A DNA stretch of 64,000 nucleotides from Acidobacteriaceae bacterium. GTDB taxonomy: Bacteria > Acidobacteriota > Terriglobia > Terriglobales > Acidobacteriaceae. A program made the position numbers and the translations under genes. The first letter of the stretch is position 1; every line of letters begins with the position of its first letter. Positions 37,163-48,607 of the stretch are shown piece after piece. The stretch spans positions 1-64,000 of the forward strand of contig DAIDGZ010000125.1 in the NCBI GenBank assembly GCA_027452125.1, written 5' to 3'. The notes beneath the pieces were generated by a model that saw only the letters and a list, made by a program, of their open reading frames with translations, searched no databases and was not told where the DNA came from.

Positions 37163-37195
37163 GAGTCACTCGTTGGTTGCTTCGTCGAGTTACTC
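37163..37195. promoter_or_regulatory. Pair of GAGTNACTC inverted repeats
   Basis: GAGTCACTC at 37163-37171 and GAGTTACTC at 37187-37195, centres 24 bp apart, upstream of the EAL gene. Confidence 0.4.
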
Positions 37196-37410
37196 TCGAT
37201 ACATCATCTTTTGGGGCCGTCCTCAGCGGCTGTCACCACTGAAGCATGGGACAGGCGCGAGACTTTTTATTTTTTGAAGGATAAATCGGACTAATTTTCT
37301 ACCAGGACCTGACGCAACTCACGGAACAGGCAAGACCCCGCATAGCAACACGTCACACGGGCCAAACATGCTGGGCACGCAGGATCATCTCTCCCCCGGA
37401 CGAAGACTGC

Positions 37411-38802
37411 ATGCATATCAGAAATATTTCGGATCAGAACCTGGACGACGAACTGCGCCGTCATCTGCTGGCTTACGGCCAGCGGTTCGACATGCAGACC
37501 GGATTCCTCAACTACAAATCGTTCCTCGAAGCTCTGCACGCGCGGCTGCAGGCGCGCACTCCCGGCCGCGAAACCGCGCTGCTGTGGATCGACGTGCTCA
37601 ACATGCGCAAGGAGTTTGCGCTCTGGGGTTCCAGAGGTTCTGAGGTTCTCATCGAGCACATTACGGAGACGCTGCGCTCCGCTGCCAGCGAAGATATGCT
37701 GATCGGGCGCTTCAGCGGACGCAGCTTTCTGGTGGCGCTCGACGCCTGCAAGGAGAGCAAGGCAGACCGCCAGCGTATCCAGGGAATCATCAAATCCCTT
37801 CTCTCCATACGCACACTGGCCTCCCATGCCTACATTGAGGCCGTGGCGGGCGTCGCCTTCTCTCCCTCAGACACGGAGACCGCCGAAGACCTGGTCCGTT
37901 TCGCCAGCATGGCCGCCACACGCGCCAGTTCGGTCAAGAACTCGTCCGTGCTCGCCTTTCATGCCGGCATGAATGACAACATCGTGCGCAACCACCGGCT
38001 GGAAGTGGAAATGCACAAGGCCCTCGACGAAAACCAGTTCAGCATTGTCTACCAGCCCAAGATCGAACTGACGACCGGCAGGATACTCGGCGCGGAAGCT
38101 CTGATCCGCTGGCACCACCCCGAGTGGGGCACGGTAATGCCCAGCGAGTTCATCCCCGTGGCCGAGCGATCTGACCTCGCCCACCGGATTCTGGACTTCA
38201 TGCTGCGCACCTCGCTCAGCGATGTGCAGCGTTGGAATGATGTCGAGGTGCTGATACCGCTGATCGCCGTAAATATGTCCTGGGCCAACATGCGGCGCGA
38301 CGACTTTGCCGGCATCGTCCAGAGCATCCTCACCGATACGCCCATCGCTCCAGCAACCCTGGAGTTGGAGATTACGGAATCCGTCCTCTTTGATGATGAG
38401 CAGTTGTTCTCCGCGCGCATGCGCCAGTTGCGCGCCATCGGCGTGCGAGTTGCCATCGACGACTTCGGCACACGCTATACCGGCTTCAACATGCTCAAGG
38501 AGCTGCCCCTCGACGCCATGAAGATCGACCGCTGCTTCATTCACGGCATCGACCGCTCCAGGGACATGCAGGCGCTGTGCACCACCATCGTGGCCATGGC
38601 TCAGCAGCTCAAGCTGCGCACCGTGGCTGAAGGCGTAGAGAAGATCGAGGAGCTTGAAGCCCTCAAGCATATTGGCTGCGATGCTGCTCAGGGCTTCCTC
38701 TTCCAGCAGCCCATCGCGGCCAGCGAGTTCAGCGCTTTCGTGCGGGAGTGGCCGGTGCGCATGAGCTGCTTCGGCTTCTCGTCTGGCTCCAGCGGTTCCT
38801 AG
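37411..38802 (+). CDS. EAL-domain cyclic-di-GMP phosphodiesterase with degenerate GGDEF domain
   Basis: GAEALIRW, ELEITES, DDFGTRYTGFNMLKELPLDAMKIDR, VAEGVE, AQGFLFQQP; GGDEF site replaced by RFSGRSFLVAL. Confidence 0.9.
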   Translation: MHIRNISDQNLDDELRRHLLAYGQRFDMQTGFLNYKSFLEALHARLQARTPGRETALLWIDVLNMRKEFALWGSRGSEVLIEHITETLRSAASEDMLIGRFSGRSFLVALDACKESKADRQRIQGIIKSLLSIRTLASHAYIEAVAGVAFSPSDTETAEDLVRFASMAATRASSVKNSSVLAFHAGMNDNIVRNHRLEVEMHKALDENQFSIVYQPKIELTTGRILGAEALIRWHHPEWGTVMPSEFIPVAERSDLAHRILDFMLRTSLSDVQRWNDVEVLIPLIAVNMSWANMRRDDFAGIVQSILTDTPIAPATLELEITESVLFDDEQLFSARMRQLRAIGVRVAIDDFGTRYTGFNMLKELPLDAMKIDRCFIHGIDRSRDMQALCTTIVAMAQQLKLRTVAEGVEKIEELEALKHIGCDAAQGFLFQQPIAASEFSAFVREWPVRMSCFGFSSGSSGS

Positions 38803-38904
38803 CAGCTGTCCGATCGCTTCCGGCCAGGCGGCGGCTTGTGGCGTTTATTTATAATCCAGTGGAGCGCACGGCTGCCAAGCCGGGGCGCTCCCCGGAGTTC
38901 GAGC

Positions 38905-39396
38905 ATGACCTTTTCCATCCAGGAAATCATGGATTTCCTGCCTCACCGCTATCCCTTTTTGCTGATTGACCGCGTGGTGGAGTTTGAGCGCACCAAGCGG
39001 CTGGTGGCCATCAAGAACGTGACCATCAACGAGCCCTTCTTTCAGGGGCACTTCCCCGGCTACCCAATCATGCCCGGGGTGCTGGTGGTGGAAGCCATGG
39101 CCCAGGCCGGCGGCATCATCATGTTGGCCGAACTGCCGGATCGCGACAAGAAGCTGGTGGTTTTCACCGGCATTGAGCGCGCCAAGTTCCGCCGCCCCGT
39201 AACCCCCGGCGACCAGTTGCGCATCGAGGTGGACGTGCTCTCCTTCCGCACGCGCGCTGGACGCATCCAGGGCCGGGCATTGATCGACGGCAAGCTGGCC
39301 TGCGAGGCCACGCTCACCTGCCAGGTGGTGCCGCGGGGGCGCGAACAGCGTCCGGCCGGCGACACGCAGGCTGAGCCAGCGGCGGAGAACGCGTGA
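38905..39396 (+). CDS. fabZ: 3-hydroxyacyl-ACP dehydratase FabZ
   Basis: FLPHRYPFLLIDRV; FFQGHFPGYPIMPGVLVVEAMAQAGG. Confidence 0.95.
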   Translation: MTFSIQEIMDFLPHRYPFLLIDRVVEFERTKRLVAIKNVTINEPFFQGHFPGYPIMPGVLVVEAMAQAGGIIMLAELPDRDKKLVVFTGIERAKFRRPVTPGDQLRIEVDVLSFRTRAGRIQGRALIDGKLACEATLTCQVVPRGREQRPAGDTQAEPAAENA

Positions 39397-40163
39397 GTAT
39401 TCATCCCACAAGCGTGGTCGCGCCGGGAGCGGTGATTCCCGACTCCTGCACGGTGGGACCGTTCTGCACCATCGGGCCGGAGGTGGTGCTCGGCGAGGAG
39501 TGCCGCCTCATCTCGCACGTCGTGCTCGATGGGCGCACGCGCATCGGCGCGCGCAACGTGATTTACCCCTTTGCCTCCGTCGGCGTGCCGCCGCAGGACC
39601 TGAAGTACAAGGGCGAGCCTACAGAGACGATCCTCGGCGACGACAATACGATTCGCGAGAGCGTCACCATCAGCCGTGGCACTGTGGGCGGTGGCGGCAT
39701 CACCCGGCTCGGCTCCAGCAACCTGCTGATGACCTGCGTACACATCGGCCACGACAGCCAAGTGGGCAGCCACTGCATCCTGGCCAATGCGGCCACGCTG
39801 GCCGGCCACGTCACCATTGAAGATTATGTGACGCTGGGCGCCTTCTGTCCCGTCCACCAGTTCTGCATCGTGGGTCAGCATGCCTTCATCGGCGGCGGCA
39901 CCATCGTCACCCAGGACGTGTTGCCCTTCTCCAAGACCTCCGCGCGGCGCGAGAACAAGGCCTTCGGCGTCAATAGCCTCGGCCTGGAGCGGCGCGGCTT
40001 CAGCCCGGAGCGCATCAAAGCGCTGCAAAAGGCCTTCCGCCTGCTGCTGGTCTCCAAACTGAACACCACGCAGGCCGTGGAGAAGATGAAGGAACTGGAC
40101 GGCGAGGATGTGGCCCTTCTAGTGAATTTCATCGAGCGCAGCCATCGCGGAGTGATCAAGTAG
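39393..40163 (+). CDS. lpxA: UDP-N-acetylglucosamine acyltransferase
   Basis: Left-handed beta-helix hexapeptides; HPTSVVAPGAVIPDSCTVGPFC; HIGHDSQVGSHCILANAATLAGHV; GTG start overlapping fabZ stop. Confidence 0.95.
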   Translation: MSIHPTSVVAPGAVIPDSCTVGPFCTIGPEVVLGEECRLISHVVLDGRTRIGARNVIYPFASVGVPPQDLKYKGEPTETILGDDNTIRESVTISRGTVGGGGITRLGSSNLLMTCVHIGHDSQVGSHCILANAATLAGHVTIEDYVTLGAFCPVHQFCIVGQHAFIGGGTIVTQDVLPFSKTSARRENKAFGVNSLGLERRGFSPERIKALQKAFRLLLVSKLNTTQAVEKMKELDGEDVALLVNFIERSHRGVIK

Positions 40164-40165
40164 CA

Positions 40166-41020
40166 ATGAAGCTTGGCCTCATCGCCGGTAACGGCCGTTT
40201 TCCCTTCCTGCTGCTGGATGCGGCGCGGGCACAGGGAATCGCCGTCGCTGTTGCCGCCATCCGCGAAGAGACCGATCCGGAGATCAACCAGCGGGCCGCT
40301 GCCGACCCCGGCATCACCGTGCACTGGCTCTCACTGGGCGAGCTCTCGCGGCTCATTGAAACCTTCCATAAGGAAGGCGTATCCCAGGCCGTGATGGCCG
40401 GTCAGGTCAAGCACAAGCAGATCTTCTCCAGCATCCGGCCGGACTGGCGGCTGGCCAAGCTGCTGCTCAACCTGCGTACACGCAACACCGACATGCTGCT
40501 GGGCGCGGTAGCCAAGGTGCTGGGCGACGAAGGCATCGAGCTGATCAGTTCCACCGCATTTCTAAAGCCGCTGCTGGCCCAGGAGGGCGTGCTCACCGCG
40601 CGCGCGCCCGACGAAGATGAGCGCAGGAACATCGAGTATGGCTTGCAGGTGGCGCGCGCCGTGGCGGGCTTCGACATTGGTCAGACAGTGGTGGTGGCGG
40701 CACAGGCCTGCGTCGCCGTGGAGGCGATGGAAGGCACCGACGCGACCATCGAACGTGCTGGCCGCCTGATGACCTCCATGGACGGCGAAGCCTCCACGCT
40801 GGAGCGCAGGCTGACGGTAATCAAAATCGCCAAGCCCAACCAGGACATGCGCTTTGACGTACCGGTCATCGGCATGGCCACGGTGGAGACCATGATCCGC
40901 GCCGGGGCAAGCTGCCTCTCCGTCGAGGCAGGCCGCACCCTGCTCTTTGACCGCGAGGGCCTGTTGCAGCGCGCCAGCCAGGCAGGCATTGCCATTGTGG
41001 CGTCTCCGCGCTCATACTGA
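40166..41020 (+). CDS. lpxI: LpxI-family UDP-2,3-diacylglucosamine pyrophosphatase (DUF1009)
   Basis: KLGLIAGNGRFPFLLLDAARAQG; VSQAVMAGQVKHKQIF; TVVVAAQACVAVEAMEGTDATIERAG. Confidence 0.88.
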   Translation: MKLGLIAGNGRFPFLLLDAARAQGIAVAVAAIREETDPEINQRAAADPGITVHWLSLGELSRLIETFHKEGVSQAVMAGQVKHKQIFSSIRPDWRLAKLLLNLRTRNTDMLLGAVAKVLGDEGIELISSTAFLKPLLAQEGVLTARAPDEDERRNIEYGLQVARAVAGFDIGQTVVVAAQACVAVEAMEGTDATIERAGRLMTSMDGEASTLERRLTVIKIAKPNQDMRFDVPVIGMATVETMIRAGASCLSVEAGRTLLFDREGLLQRASQAGIAIVASPRSY

Positions 41021-41119
41021 CCGCACAGGGGCGATTCCCCGCTGGAGCCACTCGCCAGCGCCTTTCTCTTCGCCCTCTGGTTTCCAGATTTTTGTCGATT
41101 GTTATCCAGGAGGTTCGTC

Positions 41120-41644
41120 GTGAGGAAGTCGTTCCTGCTCTCCCTGGCCGCGCTGACACTGTTCGCGGTCTCCACCCTCAACGCACATGCAGCCGATGCC
41201 GTGCCCAGCGTCGGCCAGTCAGCGCCCACCTTCACGCTGCCATCACAGACCGGCGCAAAGATCTCCCTCAAGAGCTACCGCGGCAAGTGGGTGGTGCTCT
41301 ATTTCTATCCGAGAGACATGACCTCCGGCTGCACCATCGAAGCCCACAACTTCCAGAACTCGCTGAGCCAGTTCGAGGCTAAACACGCGGTCATTCTCGG
41401 CGTCAGTGTGGACTCCCTGGATAGCCACAAGCAGTTCTGCGCCAAAGACGGCCTCACCTTCCACCTGCTCTCCGACACCGGGCACAAGGTGGTAAGCGAG
41501 TATGGCTCACTGGGCGGCTACAACGGCGTAGCCATCGCCAACCGCAACACCTTCCTCATCGATCCCAAGGGCAAGATCGCCAAGGTGTGGGTCAAGGTCA
41601 ATCCGCGCACCGCGGCCTCGGATGTGCTGGCGGCTCTGCCGTAG
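41120..41644 (+). CDS. Exported peroxiredoxin (AhpC/TSA, Bcp-like)
   Basis: Signal peptide; FYPRDMTSGCTIEAHNFQ and resolving-type Cys HKQFC; start is GTG 41120 or TTG 41099. Confidence 0.85.
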   Translation: MRKSFLLSLAALTLFAVSTLNAHAADAVPSVGQSAPTFTLPSQTGAKISLKSYRGKWVVLYFYPRDMTSGCTIEAHNFQNSLSQFEAKHAVILGVSVDSLDSHKQFCAKDGLTFHLLSDTGHKVVSEYGSLGGYNGVAIANRNTFLIDPKGKIAKVWVKVNPRTAASDVLAALP

Positions 41645-41674
41645 CCTGTTCTGAACTGAGTACAGACGCAAAAA

Positions 41675-41695
41675 AGCCCGGCGAGTTGCCGGGCT
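41675..41695. terminator. Bidirectional Rho-independent terminator
   Basis: aaaaAGCCCGGC-gagtt-GCCGGGCTctttt between convergent genes. Confidence 0.8.
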
Positions 41696-41728
41696 CTTTT
41701 GCTTGCCTTGTGTTGCCTGTTGCCGTGG

Positions 41729-42385
41729 TTACTTGGTTGCCTTCTTCGCGGGAGCCTTCTTCGCAGGAGCCTTCTTGGCAACCGCCTTCTTCGCAGGAGC
41801 CTTCTTCGCCGCTGCCTTCTTCGCAGGGGCCTTCTTGACTGCTGCCTTCTTCGCCACTGCCTTCTTCGCAGGAGCCTTCTTCGCTGCTGCCTTCTTGGCG
41901 GGCGCCTTCTTTGCTGCCTTCTTAACTGCCAACGGTTTACCTCGTTTGGTAGATTTGCTAGCGCTCTTGCCGGCTGCTGCCTTCTTGACAACAACCTTTC
42001 CGCCCTTTGCGCCAGCGGCTTTCTTTGCGGCGGATTTCTTCGCGGCCTTCTTGGCCACAATCTTCTTGGCGGCTGCCTTCTTTACTGGGGCCTTCTTCGC
42101 TGCCTTCTTGGGTGCTTTCTTCGCAGCTTTCTTGGCCACAGGCTTCTTTGCAGCCTTCTTGGCAATCTTCTTTGCGGGGGTTTTTCTGGGGGCTGCCTTT
42201 TTCACGGCCGGCGCCGCAGAGGGTTGCGCCACAACCTCGACCACTGCTTCTTCAACGACAACCTCATCGTCGTCCGAGGAGGTCAAGACGCCGGAGATTT
42301 CGACTTCGTCTTCATCGTCGTCCGCGAAGTTGTTCAGGTGATCGGGGTCCAACTCAGGCTCCCCATGCGGGTCGCCGTCGCTCAT
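41729..42385 (-). CDS. Lys/Ala/Pro-rich histone H1-like (AlgP-like) protein with acidic N-terminus
   Basis: Iterated [12 protein letters not shown] motifs; N-terminal [11 protein letters not shown]...[11 protein letters not shown]. Confidence 0.8.
   Translation of the reverse strand: MSDGDPHGEPELDPDHLNNFADDDEDEVEISGVLTSSDDDEVVVEEAVVEVVAQPSAAPAVKKAAPRKTPAKKIAKKAAKKPVAKKAAKKAPKKAAKKAPVKKAAAKKIVAKKAAKKSAAKKAAGAKGGKVVVKKAAAGKSASKSTKRGKPLAVKKAAKKAPAKKAAAKKAPAKKAVAKKAAVKKAPAKKAAAKKAPAKKAVAKKAPAKKAPAKKATK
41736..42195 (-). repeat. Degenerate tandem repeat encoding (K/A)[13 protein letters not shown]
   Basis: Recurrent gccttcttcgcaggagccttcttcgc-type units on the plus strand. Confidence 0.8.
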
Positions 42386-42565
42386 CGCGTACATCCTGAG
42401 AATATCTTCCATCCCATTGCCTCCAGCGGCTCGCCGCTGCGCTTATCTCGCTTCTCACTTCGCATCACGGAGACACACATTCCGCTTGCGCAAATGAGTT
42501 TAGCAATAGCTTGCACATAAAAGCTAGCAAAACACAAGTACGTAATGAGGCACTGGCAACTTTTT

Positions 42566-44356
42566 TCACTCCTTGGCCGTCGACTTCCGGCTTCTGGTCG
42601 TCTTCTTGCGCGTCTTCGTGGACGTGTGATGCGTCTCCGATGCGCTTGTTTTATGCGTGGCTCGCGCAGTGTTCGTGCTCCTGTGCGCGGTGCTGGAGGT
42701 GCGCCGATGCCTGGTGGATCGGCGGTGGACAGGCGCCGGAGCCGCCACACGCAGTCTCCGCCCGGCGGCAACATGAATGCCGCGGATGCGGTTCCAGCGG
42801 CGTAGATCCGTCAGCGACACGCCAAAGCGATCGGCGATGGTCACTAGCGTGTCGCCGCGGCGAACCACGTACAGCACGGTGCGCTCGGCAGAGGTCCGGG
42901 CCACTGGCACCACCAGGCCTTCCACACCATCCAGACTCTCCGTCGCGCTGAGCTGGTTGGCTGCCGCCAGTTCCGCGACCGACGCGTGATATTCATGCGC
43001 AACCGAAGCCAGCGTATCGCCCTCGGCTACGTGATGGTATCGCCAGCTGTCGCGCTTATCCTCGGGAATCTGGGCGATTCGCTGTTCGAAGACCGATGCG
43101 GTGCCCGGCGGCAGATGCAGGTCAAATGACATGTCAGGCGGCGTGACCATGCGTAGCAGGCTCGGATTCAATGCCTCCAGCTCATCCACCGGCGTCCCCA
43201 CTAAATCTGATACCAACCGCAGATCCACCGAGTAGTCCACTGTTACCGTGTCGGTCAGCACCGGGGGATCCAGCGGCATATCGTCAAAGCCATACTGCTT
43301 GGGGTGATTGGCGATGATGATGGCGGCCAGAATCTCCGGCACGTAGTTCTCCGTCTCCTGGGGCAGTTCGTGACGTTTGTAGAGCTCCCAGAAGTCGGCA
43401 TAGCCCGTGCGCTGCACGGCGCGCTGGATGTTGCCGGCGCCGTGGTCATAGGCCGCCATGGCCAGATACCAGTCGCCCAGCTGGTCATAAAGAAACTTCA
43501 TATAGCGGGCGTAGGCGCGCGTGGACTTCTCCGGATCGAAGCGCTCATCTACATAGCCATTGCGCGTCAGCCCATAGTTGCCATAAGGCATGAACTGCCA
43601 CATGCCGCCAGCGCCGGAGCTGCGATTGACCGCGCGCGGCTGAAAGCCCGACTCCGCCACAGCCAGATAGATCAGGTCTTGCGGCACGCCCTCCTCGGCA
43701 AGCACGCGCTGAATCATCGGCTTGTAACGGCCAGCGCGCTGAAAGGAGTGCAGCAGCGTGTAGTGGCCCTTTTGCGTATTGGCAAAGAAGTTGATGAAGC
43801 TGGCAACGTAGTCATTCATCACCAGCGGTAGATCGGACTTGGTGGTGGCCAGCTCGGCACGCGCCTTGGCCACAAAGTTGGGATCGACTTTGAAGGTGAC
43901 TTCGCTGGCCACATCGGCAGGCGAAGGCTCCTCCTGCGGCGCAAAGCCATTGCCCTGCTTCAGAGCCTCCATCTCCAGTGCATTCACGGAGTCCACAATC
44001 CGCTCGAATTCGTCGTCCAGTTGCGGGTCGCCCTTGATATCGAGCCCGCTCCGCAACATCAGATCAACCGCGTGGTCAAACTGCACTTTGGCCTCAGGCA
44101 GCTTGCCCTGGCGATAGTCGGCATTGCCCTCGGCAAACGCCGCATCCACCTGCTTCAAGAGTTGCTGAACACGCTGACCATGCACACTGGCCGCAGAGGG
44201 CTGCGTTGTGGACGGGGCAGGCGTAGCCGGCAGAGCAGGCGCTGTGGCCTGCGGAGCCGGAGCTGCAGGAGCGGCAGCGGGCTTTGCCGGCCCGCACGCA
44301 GAGAAAAGAAAAATAGAAAAAAGACTCCCAGACAGCAGATACGGCTTCCAACTCAT
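42566..44356 (-). CDS. Membrane-bound lytic murein transglycosylase (MltD-like) with LysM domains, lipoprotein
   Basis: Lipobox FSACG; SLT motif VPQDLIYLAVAESGFQPRAVNRSSGAGGMWQFMPYGNYGL; LysM-like HVAEGDTLASVAHEYH and VVRRGDTLVTIADRFGVSLTDLRRWN. Confidence 0.92.
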   Translation of the reverse strand: MSWKPYLLSGSLFSIFLFSACGPAKPAAAPAAPAPQATAPALPATPAPSTTQPSAASVHGQRVQQLLKQVDAAFAEGNADYRQGKLPEAKVQFDHAVDLMLRSGLDIKGDPQLDDEFERIVDSVNALEMEALKQGNGFAPQEEPSPADVASEVTFKVDPNFVAKARAELATTKSDLPLVMNDYVASFINFFANTQKGHYTLLHSFQRAGRYKPMIQRVLAEEGVPQDLIYLAVAESGFQPRAVNRSSGAGGMWQFMPYGNYGLTRNGYVDERFDPEKSTRAYARYMKFLYDQLGDWYLAMAAYDHGAGNIQRAVQRTGYADFWELYKRHELPQETENYVPEILAAIIIANHPKQYGFDDMPLDPPVLTDTVTVDYSVDLRLVSDLVGTPVDELEALNPSLLRMVTPPDMSFDLHLPPGTASVFEQRIAQIPEDKRDSWRYHHVAEGDTLASVAHEYHASVAELAAANQLSATESLDGVEGLVVPVARTSAERTVLYVVRRGDTLVTIADRFGVSLTDLRRWNRIRGIHVAAGRRLRVAAPAPVHRRSTRHRRTSSTAHRSTNTARATHKTSASETHHTSTKTRKKTTRSRKSTAKE

Positions 44357-44571
44357 ATTCTTGAACAGACGCAAGGAGCCTGCTGAACGTAACCCTGCCT
44401 GCAGACGCCCTGTTTGCGCCACACTCCGCTCCCGGCACTCGGTGAGATTGGCTCCGGCGCCCAGCGCCTGCGACTGATAGAGAGCCCTAGGGCGATGATA
44501 AGCTATGCCAAGGAGGCCCGCTGCGGCGGGCGCGCAGAAATTGCGCAGCGCGCTCTCCCCACCCGCCCCCC

Positions 44572-46383
<1,812 letters not shown>

Positions 46384-46812
46384 CCATCCTCCAACCGGAA
46401 TGGGCCCGCATCGCTCAATCCGGGTTGGAGCATGTCATTCAGACTTTTTTGTCGCGCAATCGCTCCCGACACGCTCGTTGTGCACACGACACACCTGCGT
46501 CCTCAGGCTTCATTCGGTCATCATTCATTCACAGTGAACTGTGGAAAGCATAGTGATCGATCGAGTCCTGGCGCGCTGCTCCGCACGCCAGTTTCCAAAG
46601 ACGCCCTACGATTTGAATTATTGATAAATAAGGATTTATATCGCTTAACAAAGATAGACGTTTCTTGGCAAGCGAAAAATGAGGCCTTTTGCCACAGACT
46701 CTCCAGTGGGAATCCACAATTTTTTCCACAGAAGTGCTCCAACTATGGATCGAATTGGAACTCCTGTATTCCCTGTCCAGAGAAAATTTCCCTCTGCGCG
46801 AACAGAAACGGC

Positions 46813-46837
46813 AAGAGGCCCCAGAACGGGGCCTCTT
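46813..46837 (-). terminator. Perfect 10-bp-stem hairpin downstream of OmpH gene
   Basis: AAGAGGCCCC-agaac-GGGGCCTCTT. Confidence 0.65.
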
Positions 46838-46860
46838 GAGATGCCGAAAACCAGGCTGGA

Positions 46861-47493
46861 TTAGTGGGCAGCCGGCTTGGCGGTGTGCGGCTGAGGCGCC
46901 GAGGGAACGCCGCCAGAGGACGGCTGACCCGGCTGCGGCGGCGGTGCAGGCACACCTGACTTGGTGTTGTAGGCGTCAATGATGGCCTTGGTAATGTTTA
47001 CCGAGTCCGCAGCCCACAGAACCTGGCTCTGCTGCTGGCCAAAGTCCAGAATCAGCGTGTAGCCATGCTGCTTGGCATAGTCATTCAGCACGTCATATAC
47101 CTTGGACGCCAGACCGTTGTAGAGATCCTGCATCTCCTGCTGGAAGTCGTTCTGCGCGTCTTCCGCATCCCGCTGCAACGTCTTCCGCTTTTCGTCAATG
47201 GCATGCGCCCGTGACGTGCGTTCGGCATCGGAGAGCTTGGCATTGTCCGCCTGCAGCTGCTTGGTCAGGCTGTCGATCTCGTCGCTGAGCGTCTTCAACT
47301 GCTGGCGGCGGGGTTCAAACTTCTTTTCCAGATCGGCAAAATCCCGCTGCCCCTCATTGGTCTGGGCTACAGCTACCTGGAAAGCAACAACGCCAACCTT
47401 CACCGGGCCTGCCGGTGCGGCTGGAGTCTGGGCGGCGGCGCTCAGGAGCGAGCCCAAGGCCAGCGAAACAACGAGTGCAATCGAGCGCTTCAT
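46861..47493 (-). CDS. OmpH/Skp family periplasmic chaperone
   Basis: Signal peptide; VGVVAFQVAVAQTNEGQRDFADLEKKFEPRRQQLKTLSDEIDSLTKQL; coiled-coil. Confidence 0.85.
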   Translation of the reverse strand: MKRSIALVVSLALGSLLSAAAQTPAAPAGPVKVGVVAFQVAVAQTNEGQRDFADLEKKFEPRRQQLKTLSDEIDSLTKQLQADNAKLSDAERTSRAHAIDEKRKTLQRDAEDAQNDFQQEMQDLYNGLASKVYDVLNDYAKQHGYTLILDFGQQQSQVLWAADSVNITKAIIDAYNTKSGVPAPPPQPGQPSSGGVPSAPQPHTAKPAAH

Positions 47494-47703
47494 GCGAATT
47501 CAAAACTCCTTCGATGTTCCTGCGTCCCCGCTCGGACTGCCCCGAACACGCCTCTCCCCAGTCGCTCAAAAACCTCACGCTCCTTTGTAGGGAACTTGAC
47601 GCCGGATGACGCGGAGGCAGGTGTAGACGCGGACGGATACGCCAGCGGAAACTACTGTGGATTATAGGAGGCGCCGGAGAGCAGCGTCAAACAAGCTGGA
47701 AAT

Positions 47704-47746
47704 GCAGAACCCGCGCCTCGTTGGTCCCGGGCGCGGGTCATTCTGC
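47704..47746 (-). terminator. Extended hairpin downstream of second OmpH gene
   Basis: GCAGAACCCGCGCC-loop-GGCGCGGG(TCA)TTCTGC. Confidence 0.5.
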
Positions 47747-47757
47747 CGCTTGCTGCC

Positions 47758-48354
47758 TTACTTGGCGGCTGGTGCGGGCGCTGCCGGCAAACCGGCTGCG
47801 GGAGCAGGAATTCCCGACTTCTGGTTGTAGGCTGCCACCACTTCCTTGGTGATGTTGGTGGAGTCCGCGGCCCACAGAACCTGGCTCTGCTGCTGGCCAA
47901 AGTCCATCACGGTGGTATACCCATGCGCCTGGGCATAGGAGATCATCTCCTGACCCACCTTCTGCGCCACGCCGTTGAACATATCCTGCATCTGTTGCTG
48001 GAAGTCGTTCTGGGCATCCTCTGAGTCGCGCTGCAGCTGCTGCTTCTTCGTGTTGATGACGCTCGCGCGCGAGGCCCGCTCCGCATCGCTCAGCTTGCTT
48101 CCCTGCGCTTCCAGATCCTTCGTCAGGCTGTCGATCTGGTCGCTCAGGGTCTTCAACTGCTGCTTCTGCGGCTCAAACTTCTTCTGCAGATCGGCAAAGT
48201 TCCGCTGAAACTCGTTGGTCTGGGCCACGGCCACCTGGAAGGCGATCACGGCGATCTTGGTCGGGTGGGCGGCTGGGGCGGCCGGCGTTTGGGCAAATGC
48301 GGTGAGGGCCATGGCCGGCACCAGTGCGGCAGCTACTGCAAAGAAACGCTTCAT
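47758..48354 (-). CDS. OmpH/Skp family periplasmic chaperone (tandem paralogue)
   Basis: Start refined to 48354 (MKRFFAVAAALVPAMALTAFAQ); IAVIAFQVAVAQTNEFQRNFADLQKKFEPQKQQLKTLSDQIDSL. Confidence 0.85.
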   Translation of the reverse strand: MKRFFAVAAALVPAMALTAFAQTPAAPAAHPTKIAVIAFQVAVAQTNEFQRNFADLQKKFEPQKQQLKTLSDQIDSLTKDLEAQGSKLSDAERASRASVINTKKQQLQRDSEDAQNDFQQQMQDMFNGVAQKVGQEMISYAQAHGYTTVMDFGQQQSQVLWAADSTNITKEVVAAYNQKSGIPAPAAGLPAAPAPAAK

Positions 48355-48607
48355 ACGACTGAAAAACTCCTTGAGAATTCCCGTGCGACTGCCCACGCCA
48401 AAGCGATCGGACAGACACGTGCCTCCTGAGAAACCTGACTGCATCCTCTCAGGAAACCTCGCACGGCAAGCCGCAGAGACAGGAAAAGACGCTTTGGGAG
48501 ACATCAGCAGGAACTGGTTGGATTATATAGGGGGCCGCGACTGTATCGTCAAACCTCACGCAAAGCACCCATACCCAGCCGCCCGGCCTGTGCGTGCGGC
48601 AAAGGCA

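Noticed and set aside
41736-42195. Dense short repeats resembling a CRISPR or minisatellite
   Set aside because: Repeats are in-frame codons of a Lys/Ala-rich protein with no unique spacers, so neither CRISPR nor a non-coding array.
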